64,000 nucleotides of DNA from contig OY986439.1 of assembly GCA_963920525.1 (NCBI GenBank), positions 50,533,482 to 50,597,481 of the forward strand, given 5' to 3'. Origin of the DNA: Dichetophora obliterata. Taxonomy: Eukaryota > Arthropoda > Insecta > Diptera > Sciomyzidae. The translations under genes were made by a program, and so were the position numbers. Positions 12,473 to 24,008 of this stretch are shown here, in pieces. Within the stretch, counting starts at the first letter, position 1. Each line of letters opens with the position of its first letter. The notes below the pieces were generated by a model. It saw nothing but the letters and a program-made list of their open reading frames with translations. It did not search any database and had not been told where the DNA came from.

Positions 12473-12631
12473 GCGAAAATTAAAATCAAAATTTGCCCGA
12501 TATTTTTTTGGTCACAAAATAACTGGTATATTTTGATTTTTATTTTTTAAAGCAAAAATAAGAAGTAAAATTTACCCGAAATTTTTTTGAGCATAAAAAA
12601 GCTGGTATGCTTTGATTTTTATTTTTTAAAG
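12473..12631. repeat. Two tandem units of about 80 bp
   Basis: Two adjacent diverged copies share the pattern GCCCGATATTTTTTTGGTCA-like, then ACTGGTATATTTTGATTTTTATTTTTTAAAG. A partial third copy may follow to about 12660. Non-coding. Confidence 0.6.
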
Positions 12632-12766
12632 CTATTTTATAAGTAAAAATCAAACGGACAAAAATCAAATTTATGTTTTCTTACCTTTTTATGGCTTTAA
12701 TGATATTAATATTAAGAGGGTTTAGAAAACAAAGATCTAAAGGGTTGAAAAACCTTCAAGGGTTAA

Positions 12767-13035
12767 AGTCTTATATGATTTGATACCTGTTCGAACAAAT
12801 TCGTAAGAATTTTAAAGTTCTCATCGGCCACTTAATCATATGACATAAAGCAGTAGCTATTTTTAAATTAAGCCTTGAACTCTACTCTAACAGATGTTGC
12901 TATCTGTTTTAGTTGCTTTTCAATATTCCAATGAATGAAAGCTACTGCTTTAATGTCATATGATTAAGTATCCGATGAGAACGTTAAAATTCTTACGAAT
13001 TTGTTCGAAGAGGTATCAAATATCTATATAAGACT
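12767..13035. repeat. Foldback element, arms of about 80-90 bp
   Basis: The arms 12778-12858 and 12941-13021 are reverse complements with only a few mismatches (TTTGATACCTGTTCGAACAA outermost, then CTTAATCATATGACAT). They are separated by an 82-bp loop. The pairing extends further out through AGTCTTATAT/ATATAAGACT after a small indel. A transcript would form a long near-perfect hairpin. I read it as a foldback MITE; the target duplication is not resolved. Confidence 0.8.
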
Positions 13036-13253
13036 GCAACAGTGGGTTGGTCACAGCTGAATCACTTAAGACTACTGAAGAGGAAATGTAGCGATTTCCG
13101 AAACAGGCTGTCTAGTCTGCTATGTGATTGACACTATATGGAGTTGTTGTTGTTGCTGTTGTTGCCTTCTTCAAACTTATTTGATCTTATTAGCTCAGAA
13201 TTAAATAATCTAAAATTTCAAAGAATGGATCACAATTAATTATCAAAAAGTAT

Positions 13254-13380
13254 ATATCGTCGTTACAAAAGTGAACTTGCGAATCTGAAAAATTTCATTT
13301 TTAATTTTCCATAGAATTTTCATTAGAAATGAAAAATTTAATTTTTCAGTTTCGCAAGTTCACTTTTGTAAAGACGATAT
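13254..13380. repeat. 127-bp near-perfect hairpin
   Basis: The left arm ATATCGTCGTTACAAAAGTG and the matching right arm ending CACTTTTGTAAAGACGATAT pair over about 50 bp with few mismatches (GTGAACTTGCGAA/TTCGCAAGTTCAC at the core) around a loop of about 20 bp. It is MITE-like in size and symmetry. A hairpin RNA origin cannot be excluded from sequence alone. Confidence 0.75.
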
Positions 13381-14402
13381 GTGCTGGCGTTACGTTTAAA
13401 AAGAAGTGCTTTTTAAATTGGATTACAAAATTTGCAAAACTCTCTGAATTGGGCAAGACTTTTTGTATACAACTGCTTTTAGAAGGATTTGAAATAATAA
13501 AAATATTTTCAAAGTGATCGAATTTAAAAATCTTCTCAGGTTTTTTCCATTGAGCTTTTTGATCTGGCGTGACGCTACTGGCGAATCTGTTACGTTACTT
13601 AAATTTCCATTGTAGTTCAATTGAAAGTATTTACAGTATTTGAGAAAAGAATTGGTCATTGAAAGTATTTGTATTTGAGTAATTACAGTACAAAACCAAA
13701 TACGTAGTATTTAAATACATTGATTATTTTTTTAATAACATGCTATTTGGAATTGTATTTGTACTTATACTTGGAATTTGCAGCTCTGTTATGGAATATG
13801 ATATTAAATTGGTATCCAACCCAATTTTTGTGGGAAACGAATACAAAATAAATTTAATACAAACTAAATGTATGACTTCTTGTCAGTATGGGAGCTAGAG
13901 ACTAATTGTAACAAAGTTTGGAAAAATACATTTATTTTGGAATATTTCTAACTTTTTCAGAAATTTTAATTTAAAACTGAAATTTTTTATAGCCCCACTA
14001 TTTATTCATGGTATTAAAAAATATGTTATGAGACAGTTTGTTGATTAAAAAAAAAAATTATTTTTCCCATGAAAGTCAGGTGTTACCAGTTGTTTTTGGG
14101 GCAAGTTGTTAAAGATGACTTGAGGCTTGTAGTAACACTAAAAGAATGCAATTAATCGAAATGTTAAAAGCTTTTATCTTTCTAAAATCATAAGACTTAT
14201 TTATTTAAGCTAAACTATTCAATTTAAAATTGTATATGAAATTAACATAAAATTATTGGATAGATCTATAAATAACTTTTTGAAGTAAAAAAAAAATACA
14301 AAAAAAAATTGTAATCAAGTTAAAGAGCGTGCAGCTTGTTACTCTCTCACTGAGTGTAGAGAAAGACTGAGAGCAAAAACTCCATGTAAAATAAAGTGAC
14401 AA
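13381..14402. other. Intergenic DNA
   Basis: Two overlapping frames on opposite strands (13329-13517 and 13423-13659) have no recognisable domain. No other structure was seen. Confidence 0.4.
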
Positions 14403-14404
14403 TA

Positions 14405-16731
14405 CCCAGCAAACATTTTATGAGCCCTCATAAAATAAGACTCTAAAATGTGTCACTTATGTGAAGGTTTTACGAGTGTTCATAAAAAGGATACATAAAA
14501 GAATTCATAAAAGAATCCTTTTTATGTGTGTGTTATGAGTGTTCATAAGAAGGACTCATAAAAGAATTCTTTTTATGCGTGTTTTATGAGTGTTCATAAA
14601 ATGGAGTCATAAAAGAATATATTTTATGCGCGATTTTTGAGTTTTCATTAAATGGACTCATAAAGGAATCCTTTTTATGCGTGTTTTATGAGTATTCATA
14701 ACACATTTTTATGAGTCCATTTATATGTCCTTTTTACTCATAAAAGAGTCCTTTTTATGCGTGTTTTATGAGTGTTCATGAGACTCTTTTATGAGTCTTT
14801 TTTATGAATACTCATAAAACACGCATAAAAAGGGATTCTTATATGAGTAAATTTTAGTAAACGAAAATCGAATCTGAGTCCAATGTGTTACGAAAAACTT
14901 TTTTATTTGCCTTTAAAATATACGCGAAGTTCTTGTGATTCCTGTGAATGCGATTTCTGCATAAATAAGGCGCTTGCTATGCTGGTGCCATATTTCGGGA
15001 AATTCCTTTCTTGCTGTGCAGAAGCTGATCGCGTACTAAAAAAATAATTGAAATATTCATTGTGAGTTTAAACGTCCGGAGTGCGTGGAAGTGATTTAAT
15101 TTGTTACTATTAATATAAAGATAATCAATAATAATAAATCAAGTAAGTTCTTATAAATTTTTCACTGTCACGAATAATAATGTCAAGAAAACAGTGTAAT
15201 AATTAACGGAGATAATTAACTTTTTAAAAAATAAGAAATTCGTTTAGAGGTGGAGTTGGGAGAAAATTGTAAAGAATATGAGGAAGCAAATGAGGAAGTT
15301 TAAACTTATCAAACTCCAGATAATAATTTTCTGGAGTTTTTATCTTTTGTAAAGATAGCCCAAAATTTTCAGCCCAAGTTTTTGCCAAATTCGCTGCAAT
15401 TCATATCTAAATAGTAAATCCGCGGCAGTGACAAAATTGAGTTAAACATAAATTTTTTAGCAAAAATGTACATTAATTTGATAAATTTGTCATCTCTTCT
15501 AGAAATTGCTATCAATCGTCCTTCATATCTACGGCTTCGAACTTAAAAACTTGGTTAAGGTACATTTTTTTTTTCTAAAAATGAAAAAATTATGGAAAAT
15601 TAAAAGGTTCCATCCTGCGTTTTTGGTTAGAAATGTATTTTGATGTGCCAAATCGAATGGCATTTGCTCAAGTCCCGCTCTATCCTCCTTGGTACCTAAA
15701 TTTGGGCTTAAGTGCAAAAAATCGTGATTTTTGTATGAAAGAAATTTGGGATGAAGATTTTGGGTTAACTTCACACCGGTATTATTTGAATATATGCAAT
15801 AAAATGGCAAGATAAAGTTGCAAAAACCAGAAGACGACTTCGTATCTAATGAAATTAGGTACCTATAGGTTTTTGGGTCGTTAAACACGAATCTAGATCA
15901 AAAATTTAAGATTAAAAATGGCGGCTCTAATATGGTGGACACAAAAACGAACTTATGTTAAATTTTCGGACGCCATTTTGAACCTTTAAACCTAAGTTTC
16001 CGCACCTATAAAAAATACGTGTACCTTACATTTTTGTCCTCTATCACATATTCGAAGTTCATTCAAATTGTCGAAGGACACCACGGGTCGTTTTCTTGTT
16101 AGAGGGCTAAACTTTGACAACTGATAGCGACCTAAAAATCATATAAAAAATGAAAACAGAAAAATCGCTTTTATGTGAAGATGTATATAATCGAATAATG
16201 ACATGCCGCGATGATAATTCGAAAACGATAAAGTCGGAAACTAAGGACCACCCTAATAGTCATAAATATAAGGATCTTTATTTTGAAAGTGTTAAAAAGA
16301 GTAACTATTTATGTTATAAAGGAGTCTATAATATTTCTATGAAGGCTTACAATATAGTCTTTTATATGAGTCTTAAAAGAGTCTGTAATAGTAGTCTTAA
16401 AAGAGTCTTTAATAGTAGTCTTAAAAGAGTCTTTAATATGAGTCCAATACGAGTCACTTATATGAGTCATAAAAGAGTATTTAATGTGAGGGTTTCATGA
16501 TTGTTTTTAAAGGTCATAAAATATTCTTTAATATGAGTCTTCAAAGAGTATTTAATTAGTGTCATAAATGAGTCATAATGAGTCATAAATGATTCATCAA
16601 ATAAGTCATAAATGAGCCCTCAACCTAGGAGAAAAGATTTAAAAAGAGTCTTTTTTAAGCGCATAATGATGAAAAAGCCTCATAAATAAGAGTCTAAAAT
16701 GAGTCTTAAAAGAGTCTTATTGTTTGCTGGG
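14405..16731. mobile_element. TA-flanked element with CCCAGCAAACA termini and motif arrays
   Basis: The left end CCCAGCAAACA (14405) and right end TGTTTGCTGGG (16731) are perfect 11-bp inverted repeats, each bordered by TA (14403-14404 and 16732-16733). The ends are filled with many variants of a short motif built from ATGAGTCTTAAAAGAGTC / TTTTATGAGTGTTCATAAAA, on the left to about 14850 and on the right from about 16270. The middle (about 14860-16130) is a different sequence and contains what may be a nested element at 15556-16028. A 116-codon frame at 16150-16500 is mostly translated motif array and I do not call it a gene. No transposase was recognised, so this is a non-autonomous element of unassigned superfamily. 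Confidence 0.75.
15556..16028. repeat. Possible nested element with TAAGGTAC ends
   Basis: TAAGGTACATTTTTTTT at the left and the reverse complement of AAAAAATACGTGTACCTTA at the right form imperfect terminal repeats around 473 bp. The region lies in the non-array centre of the CCCAGCAAACA element. No target duplication was resolved, so the boundaries are tentative. Confidence 0.35.
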
Positions 16732-16751
16732 TATGAAAGAAAACATACAAA

Positions 16752-17602
16752 CCCTGCAAACCATATGAGTTTTTAAAGACTCTTTTATGACTCATTTGTA
16801 GGAGCCTGAGCCCTCATAATGAGGTCTTATAAGTTTTAAAAAAGAGCAGTTGAAAGTGGTCCCTCTTTTAGAGCTCAAATAAGAGTACAAAATTATACTT
16901 TTTTGACTCTCAAAAGTAGTTTACTCGGACTCCTAATAGACTCTTTTATGAATCTTATATTGGCATTTTAGGAATCATATAAAACTCTTCAAAGTTTCAG
17001 AAAAGTGCTAGTTTTCCTTTGAAACTGGTTGCTCTTATGAGGCATCAATATGAATCTTAAAAGACTATTTTATGATTCTTATTTTTTCTATATTTTTCTT
17101 CATAAAATAATCATAAAAGTGCCAAAAATGAGCTTGTTTTTTTATCTTAGTTAATTTTTATGAAGAAAAAAAAGTGTCAGAGAACGCGGATTACTTCTTA
17201 AAATTTTTCCGCTCTTCCTGTGCTGATATATTAAGTTGTAAGCATATTACGATTACCGAACCGAATGAAATATTTGAAATTTAAAGTGAATGAACAGTAT
17301 TTGAAAGCATGCTTTTTTTTCTTTAAATTTCTTCTCCGAAAATGCTCCCAATTGGGATGTTTTTAGGTCCTCATTTTTTTTTAAATACAGAAAATACTCA
17401 TAAGATTTCATATTCAGGAGGCTTTTCACAAAACACTCCTAAATGTGAGCTCTTTCAGAGCTCAAAACTGAAATACTCCAAAAACAATCCGAAACATGTT
17501 TTTTTCAGGAGTGTACGTTATGAAATAACAAAAAAATACACTTTAAAAACTCATAAATAAGAGGGAACTCATAAAATCCACTTCAATAAGGCTCTTTGCA
17601 GT
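16752..17602. repeat. Second motif-array segment, CCCTGCAAAC to CTTTGCAGTG
   Basis: Immediately right of the CCCAGCAAACA element the same kind of motifs continue in more diverged form (GACTCTTTTATGACTCATTT, CCCTCATAATGAGG, GAACTCATAAAATCC). The segment starts near CCCTGCAAAC and ends near CTTTGCAGTG, which resemble the termini of the neighbour. I infer an older related element; TA duplications were not confirmed. A 72-codon frame at 17342-17560 is not convincing. Confidence 0.45.
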
Positions 17603-18064
17603 GTCAGAATTATGAGCGCTCCGAACTTGGTTTAAAGAGAACAAACAAGATGTAAGAACAAAAAATTGTTTTTATACAAACATACCGCGAACGAAACCAT
17701 AAAAAGAAACAAAAAAATTAAGTTTTAACAATATTTTTAACATGCTACAAAATTAACTGAAAACTGAAGTTGTAAATAAGAAAATAAGAGAATAAATTTA
17801 AATCTTAATATATAAACGAAATAAATAAAATAATTTTACTTTTTCAACTGTACCAATGCAATGTTTAAAAAAATTTTTTGTCTACTTATTAATACAAACT
17901 ATGAAACTGCTCACAAGTTTACACTCTGTTATCTCGCGGAGCACTAAACATATTCAAGCAGAAAAACTGGTTATTATAATAACATTTACAACAAGTTTTC
18001 ATAAAAATTTTTTGAAACTTCCGAATAATCGGCCTGTAACAACTAGCCCTTAGCTCCCCTTTTA

Positions 18065-18300
18065 CAGAAAAATGTTACTCAACAGCTTTTGCGGTAAAAC
18101 TACTGTAAAATTGTAACCTAACAAATTTTAGAGTAAATATAACTAAAAATTGTTATTTAACAATTTCTATAGTAGAGCTACTGTAAATTTGTTAGCCAAC
18201 AAGTATTGCAGTAGAGCACTGTAAAAATTCTTCTTCTGCAGTAGAGCTACCGTATGACTGTTACTTAACAAGGTTTATAGTAGGTTGCAATACCTTAACG
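18065..18300. repeat. Degenerate tandem repeat, unit about 40-60 bp
   Basis: Successive diverged units share TTAACAA-(6-10 nt)-TATAGTAGAGCTACTGTAAA-TTGTTA. At least five units are visible. Non-coding. Confidence 0.6.
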
Positions 18301-18544
18301 GTAGAATTAACATCTTTCGGCGTTTGGCTCGTTTTCCATGGAAAGTTTACCGTTCGTATCGGTGGAATTTACTGTAAAGTTTTTCTGTGCTTATCAGCAA
18401 GTCAGAAATAAAATTATATTGCATTTTTAAGAAATTAAAATAAAAAACAACTTTTGCACATTTAGCAATTTCGGTAACTGTATTTCTGCTTCTATTATAA
18501 TGAAATTTATTTCCATAGTTCCATAGTTATTTCCGTGGTATGAT

Positions 18545-18694
18545 GATACAGGTAGATGCAGCGCTGACTGTGCTCTCTTTCCATACTGCCACTTCTGTCA
18601 AATTCAGCTGTGTGGCGAATGGAAACAAAAAGTTTTGCTTCGTTTTGACATTTTCGGCAGTATGCTCTCATCTGGTGCATCTACCTGTATTCTT
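18545..18694. repeat. Imperfect 150-bp hairpin flanked by direct repeats
   Basis: GATACAGGTAGATGCA on the left and its complement TGCATCTACCTGTATTC on the right close a stem that also pairs CATACTGCC with GGCAGTATG and TCTGTCAAA with GACATTTTC-like sequence. A 14-16-bp direct repeat (CCATAGTTATTTCC / CCATGGTTATTTCC) lies outside each end. It could be a small foldback insertion with a long target duplication. Confidence 0.5.
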
Positions 18695-18770
18695 CTTCCA
18701 TGGTTATTTCCATTATTCTAAAAATTGTTTTCAACTGAAATTCGTAGGGAAATTGATTTTCAGTAGACAA

Positions 18771-19280
18771 ATTTTAGAAGTCAAAAGTGTGATTTATATT
18801 TGATTTTCAGTGCAAGTTAAATTTTTCTGTGAATGCCATTGAATACGGTTACACAAATTCACCCGAATATCTTCTCTCTGTTCAGTCTAAAGTAACTAGC
18901 TGTAAAATTTCGTGCCTTCAACTTTGTTTTTAAATATTCAGCATATTTCAATAATTCGTGTTTTTGTCATTTTAGAAGTCAAAAGTGTGATTTATATTTG
19001 ATTTTCAGTGCAAGTTAAATTTTTCTGTGAATCAACTTTGTTTTTAAATATTCAGCATATTTCAATAATTCGTGTTTTTGTCATTTTAGAAGTCAAAAGT
19101 GTGATTTATATTTGATTTTCAGTGCAAGTTAAATTTTTCTGTGAATGCCATTGAATACGGTTACACAAATTCACCCGAATATCTTCTCTCTGTTCAGTCT
19201 AAAGTAACTAGCTGTAAAATTTCGTGCCTTCAACTTTGTTTTTAAATATTCAGCATATTTCAATAATTCGTGTTTTTGTC
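18771..19280. repeat. 198-bp segment repeated three times, middle copy with an 84-bp deletion
   Basis: Copies at 18771-18968 and 19083-19280 appear identical over 198 bp. The middle copy 18969-19082 lacks 84 bp (from TGCCATTGAATACGG to TTTCGTGCCT) but is otherwise the same. Each copy carries TTTTCAGTGCAA, and the full copies also carry TTCAGTCTAAAG; both resemble the arthropod initiator TCAGT. The array ends about 360 bp before the start codon of the SMYD-like gene, so it may hold duplicated promoter or 5' untranslated sequence. That role is inference. Confidence 0.9.
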
Positions 19281-19490
19281 TTACCTATCCCAATACCAAA
19301 ACCAAAAACAAAAATTCATAGATACATTTCTTGCACGCTCTCAAAATAAGTTGTTTTCAAATGATCAACGCCAAAGAAATCTCAGCAAAATCGCAATTTT
19401 TTAAATATAAACCGTGTAAGCTGGAAAACGGCGACAGTTTTCGAACAACAGCGCCAAGGAATAGACGGAAAATAAAGAAAAATATATAAT

Positions 19491-19500
19491 ATTTTCAGTC
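19491..19500 (+). promoter_or_regulatory. Candidate initiator for the SMYD-like gene
   Basis: ATTTTCAGTC contains TCAGTC, a full match to the arthropod initiator consensus, 141 bp before the start codon. An AT-rich stretch lies just upstream, but no TATA box at the right spacing and no clear downstream element was found. Other TCAGT words occur in the tripled repeat upstream, so this is only one of several possible start sites. Confidence 0.25.
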
Positions 19501-19637
19501 ATTTTCGCAGATATATATAGATAGAAAGGGATATTTTGAAAATTGACAAACAGTGTTGTGACTAATACAAAAAAAAAAAGTGTGTGTTTGCAAGTGATTT
19601 TTTAAGATAACTTATTATTGAATAACAGTGGTTCAGC

Positions 19638-20489
19638 ATGATTTGCCCCAAACGCACCGCCGAACTTATCAAACTACATTTGGCACCTTTTAAGGATAAG
19701 GATCCTGCCTGGGAGATTGGCGTATCGAAGATTGCCGGACGCGGTGTATTCGCTACGCGTAACATTAAACGCGGCGAAGTTATCTTTCGCGATAGTCCGT
19801 TAATCATAGGTCCGGCAGCACGCAAGGAAGAATCGCTTAACTCCTGTTCGGTGTGCTTCAAATTGCTGCCTGATACGAAATTTATGTGTCGTCAGGGTTG
19901 CTCTCTGCCGGTGTGCAATCTGTGCTCCAAGAAGAAACAGCACAAGTCCGATTGTGACATGTTCAAGTCGTGGGAGCCATGCGAGCCGGATGTTGCCAAT
20001 TCGGTCAACTTGCGTTTATTGTGTGTGGCACGTGCCATCAACCTGACTAAGGAGCAACGCGATTTGATCTACTGTCTACAGGCTAATCTGGATAATAACC
20101 ATCGCACTGAGGTGCGAAATGGTGCCAAAGGCTTTAAAAAGTTCCCCACCGACAAAAAGGTGATTGAGATAATGAATCGTACGGTTGCCGTATTGCGTAC
20201 GAATGGTTTTGATGAAACCGCCGATCGCACCAATGACAATCAGGATTTCTTATATCGTGCACTTTTTCCGCTGTTTGCTGTCATCAATCACGACTGCATT
20301 CCTAACTCATACTATACGTTCGAAGACAAGACGAACAACATGATTATGAAGGCGTCTGTGGACATTGCCGCCGGCACTGAGATAACAACAACATACACCA
20401 AACTATTCTCGAACAATATTGCGAGACATTTGTTTTTGAAGATGAAGAAAACGTTTACGTGCAAGTGTCCACGTTGCTCCGATCCGACG
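19638..20489 (+). CDS. SmydA/msta-like SET and MYND protein, first coding exon
   Basis: Encodes the first 284 residues of an arthropod SMYD-type protein (SET domain split by a MYND zinc finger), a family of likely lysine methyltransferases acting on histones or other proteins; the substrate is unknown. The N-terminal SET part is GRGVFATRNIKRGEVIF (about 34-50). MYND zinc ligands are C70, C73, C84, C88, C93, C96, H102 and C106. The SET core motif NHDCIPNS lies at 217-224 with ITTTYT at 249-254, and post-SET cysteines are at 275, 277 and 280. The frame ends at SDPT where a GTAAGT donor follows, so the rest of the protein is on later exons not found in this window. The ATG at 19638 is the first in frame and begins family-like sequence. 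Codons are much richer in G and C than the flanks, typical of a functional gene. Confidence 0.93.
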
Positions 20490-20495
20490 GTAAGT
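20490..20495 (+). other. Splice donor of the SMYD-like gene
   Basis: ACG|GTAAGT is a consensus donor directly after the post-SET Cys-rich SDPT. Reading on gives only eight further codons of no family resemblance before a stop, which supports a real intron. No acceptor followed by family-like sequence was recognised downstream. Confidence 0.85.
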
Positions 20496-21280
20496 CATTC
20501 GGTAAAAGTGGGTTGATTTTCACCTGGGCCATTAAAAACATAGAGAAACATAGCTTGTTGCGCATTTTTAGAATAGTAAGAATTCTTTTTTAATAAAGAC
20601 ATCTTTTCACATTATGACACTTTGTCATGTGTCATAGCTTTCACGGCATGTTGAATTCTTTGAAAGATTTGGTTTCTAATTAGCTAAAGTTTGGGCAATT
20701 TACTAGATTTTTGATGTGTGAACATATTTTTTTTTAAACATTTAAAAATATTTAGCTGCTTGATTTGAAATTCACTTGCCACCACATTTTAGTGTTTATT
20801 TTCAGAAACTTGAAGTTTGAACAGAAAAATAAATAGTATTTTTCAATTTTAAAAATAATTTTTTATGTCACGAATGGAATTATGAGTATAAGAATCAAAA
20901 GAAAATCATCAATTTGGTGGGAATGGTCATGGTCAGGGTAAATTTTGTATTTGATTTTAATTTAACGAAGTAGCTTTTATTATTTGAAAAAATTAAAATT
21001 TTGTATTTTTTTTATAATGTTTATAATGTAATTGTATTAATATTAAATAATTTGATAACAGCGCCACCTATCAGATTCTAATATAGACATAAACCATAGC
21101 ATGAACAATTGCTGACATTTACATTGATTTAAATAGTCTCATAGCGTGGAAACTGCTGGCTTTACGTTAAAACTGTTAATGGAATTTTTGCAGAAAATGA
21201 TCTAATCTACATTTTTGTTGTAAGCATCCCACTATCTTTTTTAAATTCACTTATGAACCTGTTCGGGCAGAAAAATTCAT
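20496..21280. other. Probable start of intron 1
   Basis: AT-rich sequence with no recognisable element. It is inferred to be intronic because of the donor at 20490. Confidence 0.5.
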
Positions 21281-21575
21281 TTTCGGCACTCAGAAATTAA
21301 CCCTTTTGGACTCATTCGTCGGACTAAAATGCTTCTCAAAAGCGAACCTTTTTTCTACAGAAATAAGTTAAAAAAAGAATCGTCAATTGTACTTTTGTTG
21401 TTTGGAAACGAGTTGAAAAAAGAATTACTGAAAGTTTTTTTTTCGGCACTCAGAAATAAACCATTTTGAACTCATTCGCCGGACTGTATTGCAACTCAAA
21501 AACGAACCTTTTTTGTTCAAAAACGAGTAAAAAATGCCATAGAAAAGCATTTTTTTGGCACTCAGAAAATAATAA
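21281..21575. repeat. 160-bp tandem repeat, about 1.8 copies
   Basis: Units start with TTCGGCACTCAGAAAT at 21281 and 21441, with a third start (TTGGCACTCAGAAAA) near 21555. Each contains ACTCATTCGYCGGACT and AAAACGAACCTTTTTT. The units are diverged and non-coding. Confidence 0.75.
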
Positions 21576-22090
21576 TTTTTAACAATAAATTGCCTTATTA
21601 TTGCATATCACTAATATGCTTAAAAAGAAATGACAATATTAACAAATTCTTTTCGTTTTATTTGAACAAAGTAGTAATATATCCAGGGGCGTCGCCAGCG
21701 AAATATTGCTCGCAGAACAAAATGTATTTGAAATTAGAAAACGATAAAATTAGAATTAAAACGAAAACTTTATGGGGGCCTTGAACAATATTTTTGATGG
21801 AACAAAATTTAGTGAATTCAGTCCTGTCAAGGACTTAGTTTCGATATACTAATTAAAAAAACATAAATTAAAAAAAAAATTCTATCCAAAAAGTACGCAA
21901 ACTCACTTTACGCTTGTGGTTCAGTAAGAAGATGAACATTTTATGATTGTTTATTAAACTCATTTACGAATGTGAAACAATATCATTTATTATTAATTTC
22001 TAAACTTATTTATGAATAAAAAATGGTTTATTTATAAGTAATCGTTTCCTACTAAAATGATAAACTATGTTTCTTTGTCGGCTCAAAATA
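21576..22090. other. AT-rich sequence, probably intronic
   Basis: No gene or paired repeat was recognised; a 64-codon frame at 21590-21784 has no supporting feature. Confidence 0.4.
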
Positions 22091-22200
22091 AGGGGTCATT
22101 TATAAACTACGTTACCGATTTTGAGCGCTTTTTTACCCCTCCATTTCAAAACCTCTTCATAAAATAACGTGACATATGGAATAAAAAATGAATTGATATA
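22091..22200 (+). repeat. Short interspersed sequence related to 33640-33725
   Basis: AGGGGTCATTTATAAACTAC, then GTTACCGATTTT and ACCCCTCC resembles the reverse complement of 33640-33725 (AGGGGTCGTTCATAAACTCT, then ATTACCAATTT and AGGGGAGGG). Such GGGGTCATTCATAAA termini are common at ends of insect repeats. Only the ends match clearly. Confidence 0.45.
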
Positions 22201-22834
22201 AAACATATTATTTGATTTTACACAATAGCTCTCAGAATTTTCTCTAGTATTACTGACTATATAAATATATATGACTATATAAATTAAAGGTACAATACAT
22301 TATTATTTATGTCATCATTTAAAGCTATTCCATCTTCGATCCAAGAGTCGATGCTCTCAAGCACTGGAATTGAGAAGCTAGAAGCTTCAAATTCTTCATA
22401 AGATTCTATGTCGACCCACTCAGGTGTTTCCTGGTTTCTAATGCAAAGAAATTCCCTTGGTATTTGACAGAGTTAACCCTTCATTACATGACTTTTTCTC
22501 CCTGTGTATAAAAAATGTTATGTAAATGTTATATGTAAAAAAAATGAATGAAGTTACGCAACATTGCATATATGCAATTTCATGCAAGAAAGCAATTAAA
22601 ATTAATATCTGATGGTTTAAATATTACCTTTTATTTAACATATTTAATATGAAAGAGATAATTTTAAATATTTAATATATTAAAAATAATAAAGAATTAA
22701 AATGCACCTTCATCTATAACTAAGACAATTTTAAACACAGGATAGTAAAAATTTATATAAAATATCACACTGATCTGTAAGGATTTTTGCTTCTAAATTT
22801 GAAGCTCAGTGCAATTTATAAGGTACATACAACA

Positions 22835-24008
22835 TTATTTATTATGAAATCGTTTAAAGCAATATCTTACTTGATTAAAACATAGTCTATTCTGACATTT
22901 TGAGCAGTTAACATGAGTGTATCCATTGCACTCTGGTAATTGGCATGTAAAACTCTTGTTGTCCTATTTTGGGCAGTGATTATAATTGTCTCACTTTCGT
23001 CTTTTGTTTAAGGTTTTTTAAATAATTAGAAAGGTCTTCCACGTTTTGTGGATAGTTTTCCTACTTTGCAAAGACTTTCTGCCACTTGCAAGCGAAAATT
23101 ATGTTAGCAATGTTATGTTTTCATGATTACCGCTTTGATGTTCCGCACGCTTGTACAATAGCCATGCATTTTCTAATGTGGTATCTATCAAATAATAAAA
23201 AATATCATATACCACTTTTTTTTAGCGTATAGTTATCTTCTAGCGTCCAATAAATGAGTCTAACAAATATGTAGCTTGACATCGTTAATATTGGAACACT
23301 CGGTAGTTTTGAGCTCTGAAATATATTCCAACGGATTGTACTCACTGAATGCATTGCTTTTTTGGCTAATTCAATCATAAGTGGCAGTGCTATATAATAA
23401 TTATCTTAGTGTTGTATAATAACTTATATTTCGTGAAGCGTTCGTGAACGGAAAGGCAATTTTCATATGAAATCGACTTGAATTTCTTCTGAAAATGGTT
23501 AACTAATGGTCGAATTTTAAAGAGCCGGTAAAAATTTAGAACATCCCTTAGTTTCATATAAGCACTGTCATTCAAATGCAAAGATATTTTTTTTTTAATT
23601 GATGGGCTGACATCGTCTCCTGTATTAAAGTGTTTCCTGCAATTTATTGTTTTTTTAACTTATTCTAATTATTTACTTATTTATTTAAGTTCATAGGTGT
23701 CCTATAACGCCGATTATTGGGTATTTAAATAACTGACATTAGAATGCATATGCCCACAAATTTTCTTAAATCTGACTTGTCTTGATAAGATGTTGTTATT
23801 TCCAAACACTAAATGCGTATTTCTCTTTCAATGCGAGGTTATTTTAAAGGTCTTCAACTTGGGGATGTCCGAGAATTTTCTGTACGATTTATACTGACGT
23901 CTACATTATCATCTTTATGATTATTATCATCATTTTCACTTAATTCATTTTTGCTATTTTCCCGTGAATCAAAAATTTTTCGAATTTCATCGTCAGTAAG
24001 CACCCTTC
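22835..24008 (-). pseudogene. piggyBac transposase remnant
   Basis: Fragments of a piggyBac-family DDD transposase are readable in order along the - strand with frameshifts between them. An acidic N-terminal part (LTDDEIRKIFDS, near 24000) is followed by a stretch like KFVGICILMSVI near 23740. A longer part at 23581-23390 contains FKIRPLVNHFQ and LSVHERF, where family members carry a catalytic Asp-Glu (the Asp is replaced by His). Next comes VVYDIFYYLIDTTLENAWLL near 23200. The C-terminal cysteine-rich domain (CQLPEC, GYTHVNCSKC, LCFNQ, CFKRFH) ends at a stop at 22837-22835. The total span is shorter than a normal transposase gene, and it cannot be functional. Confidence 0.88.

Noticed and set aside
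14405..17602. Direct and inverted short motifs as a CRISPR-like array
   Set aside because: Motifs differ in spacing and sequence, there are no regular spacers, and the genome is eukaryotic.
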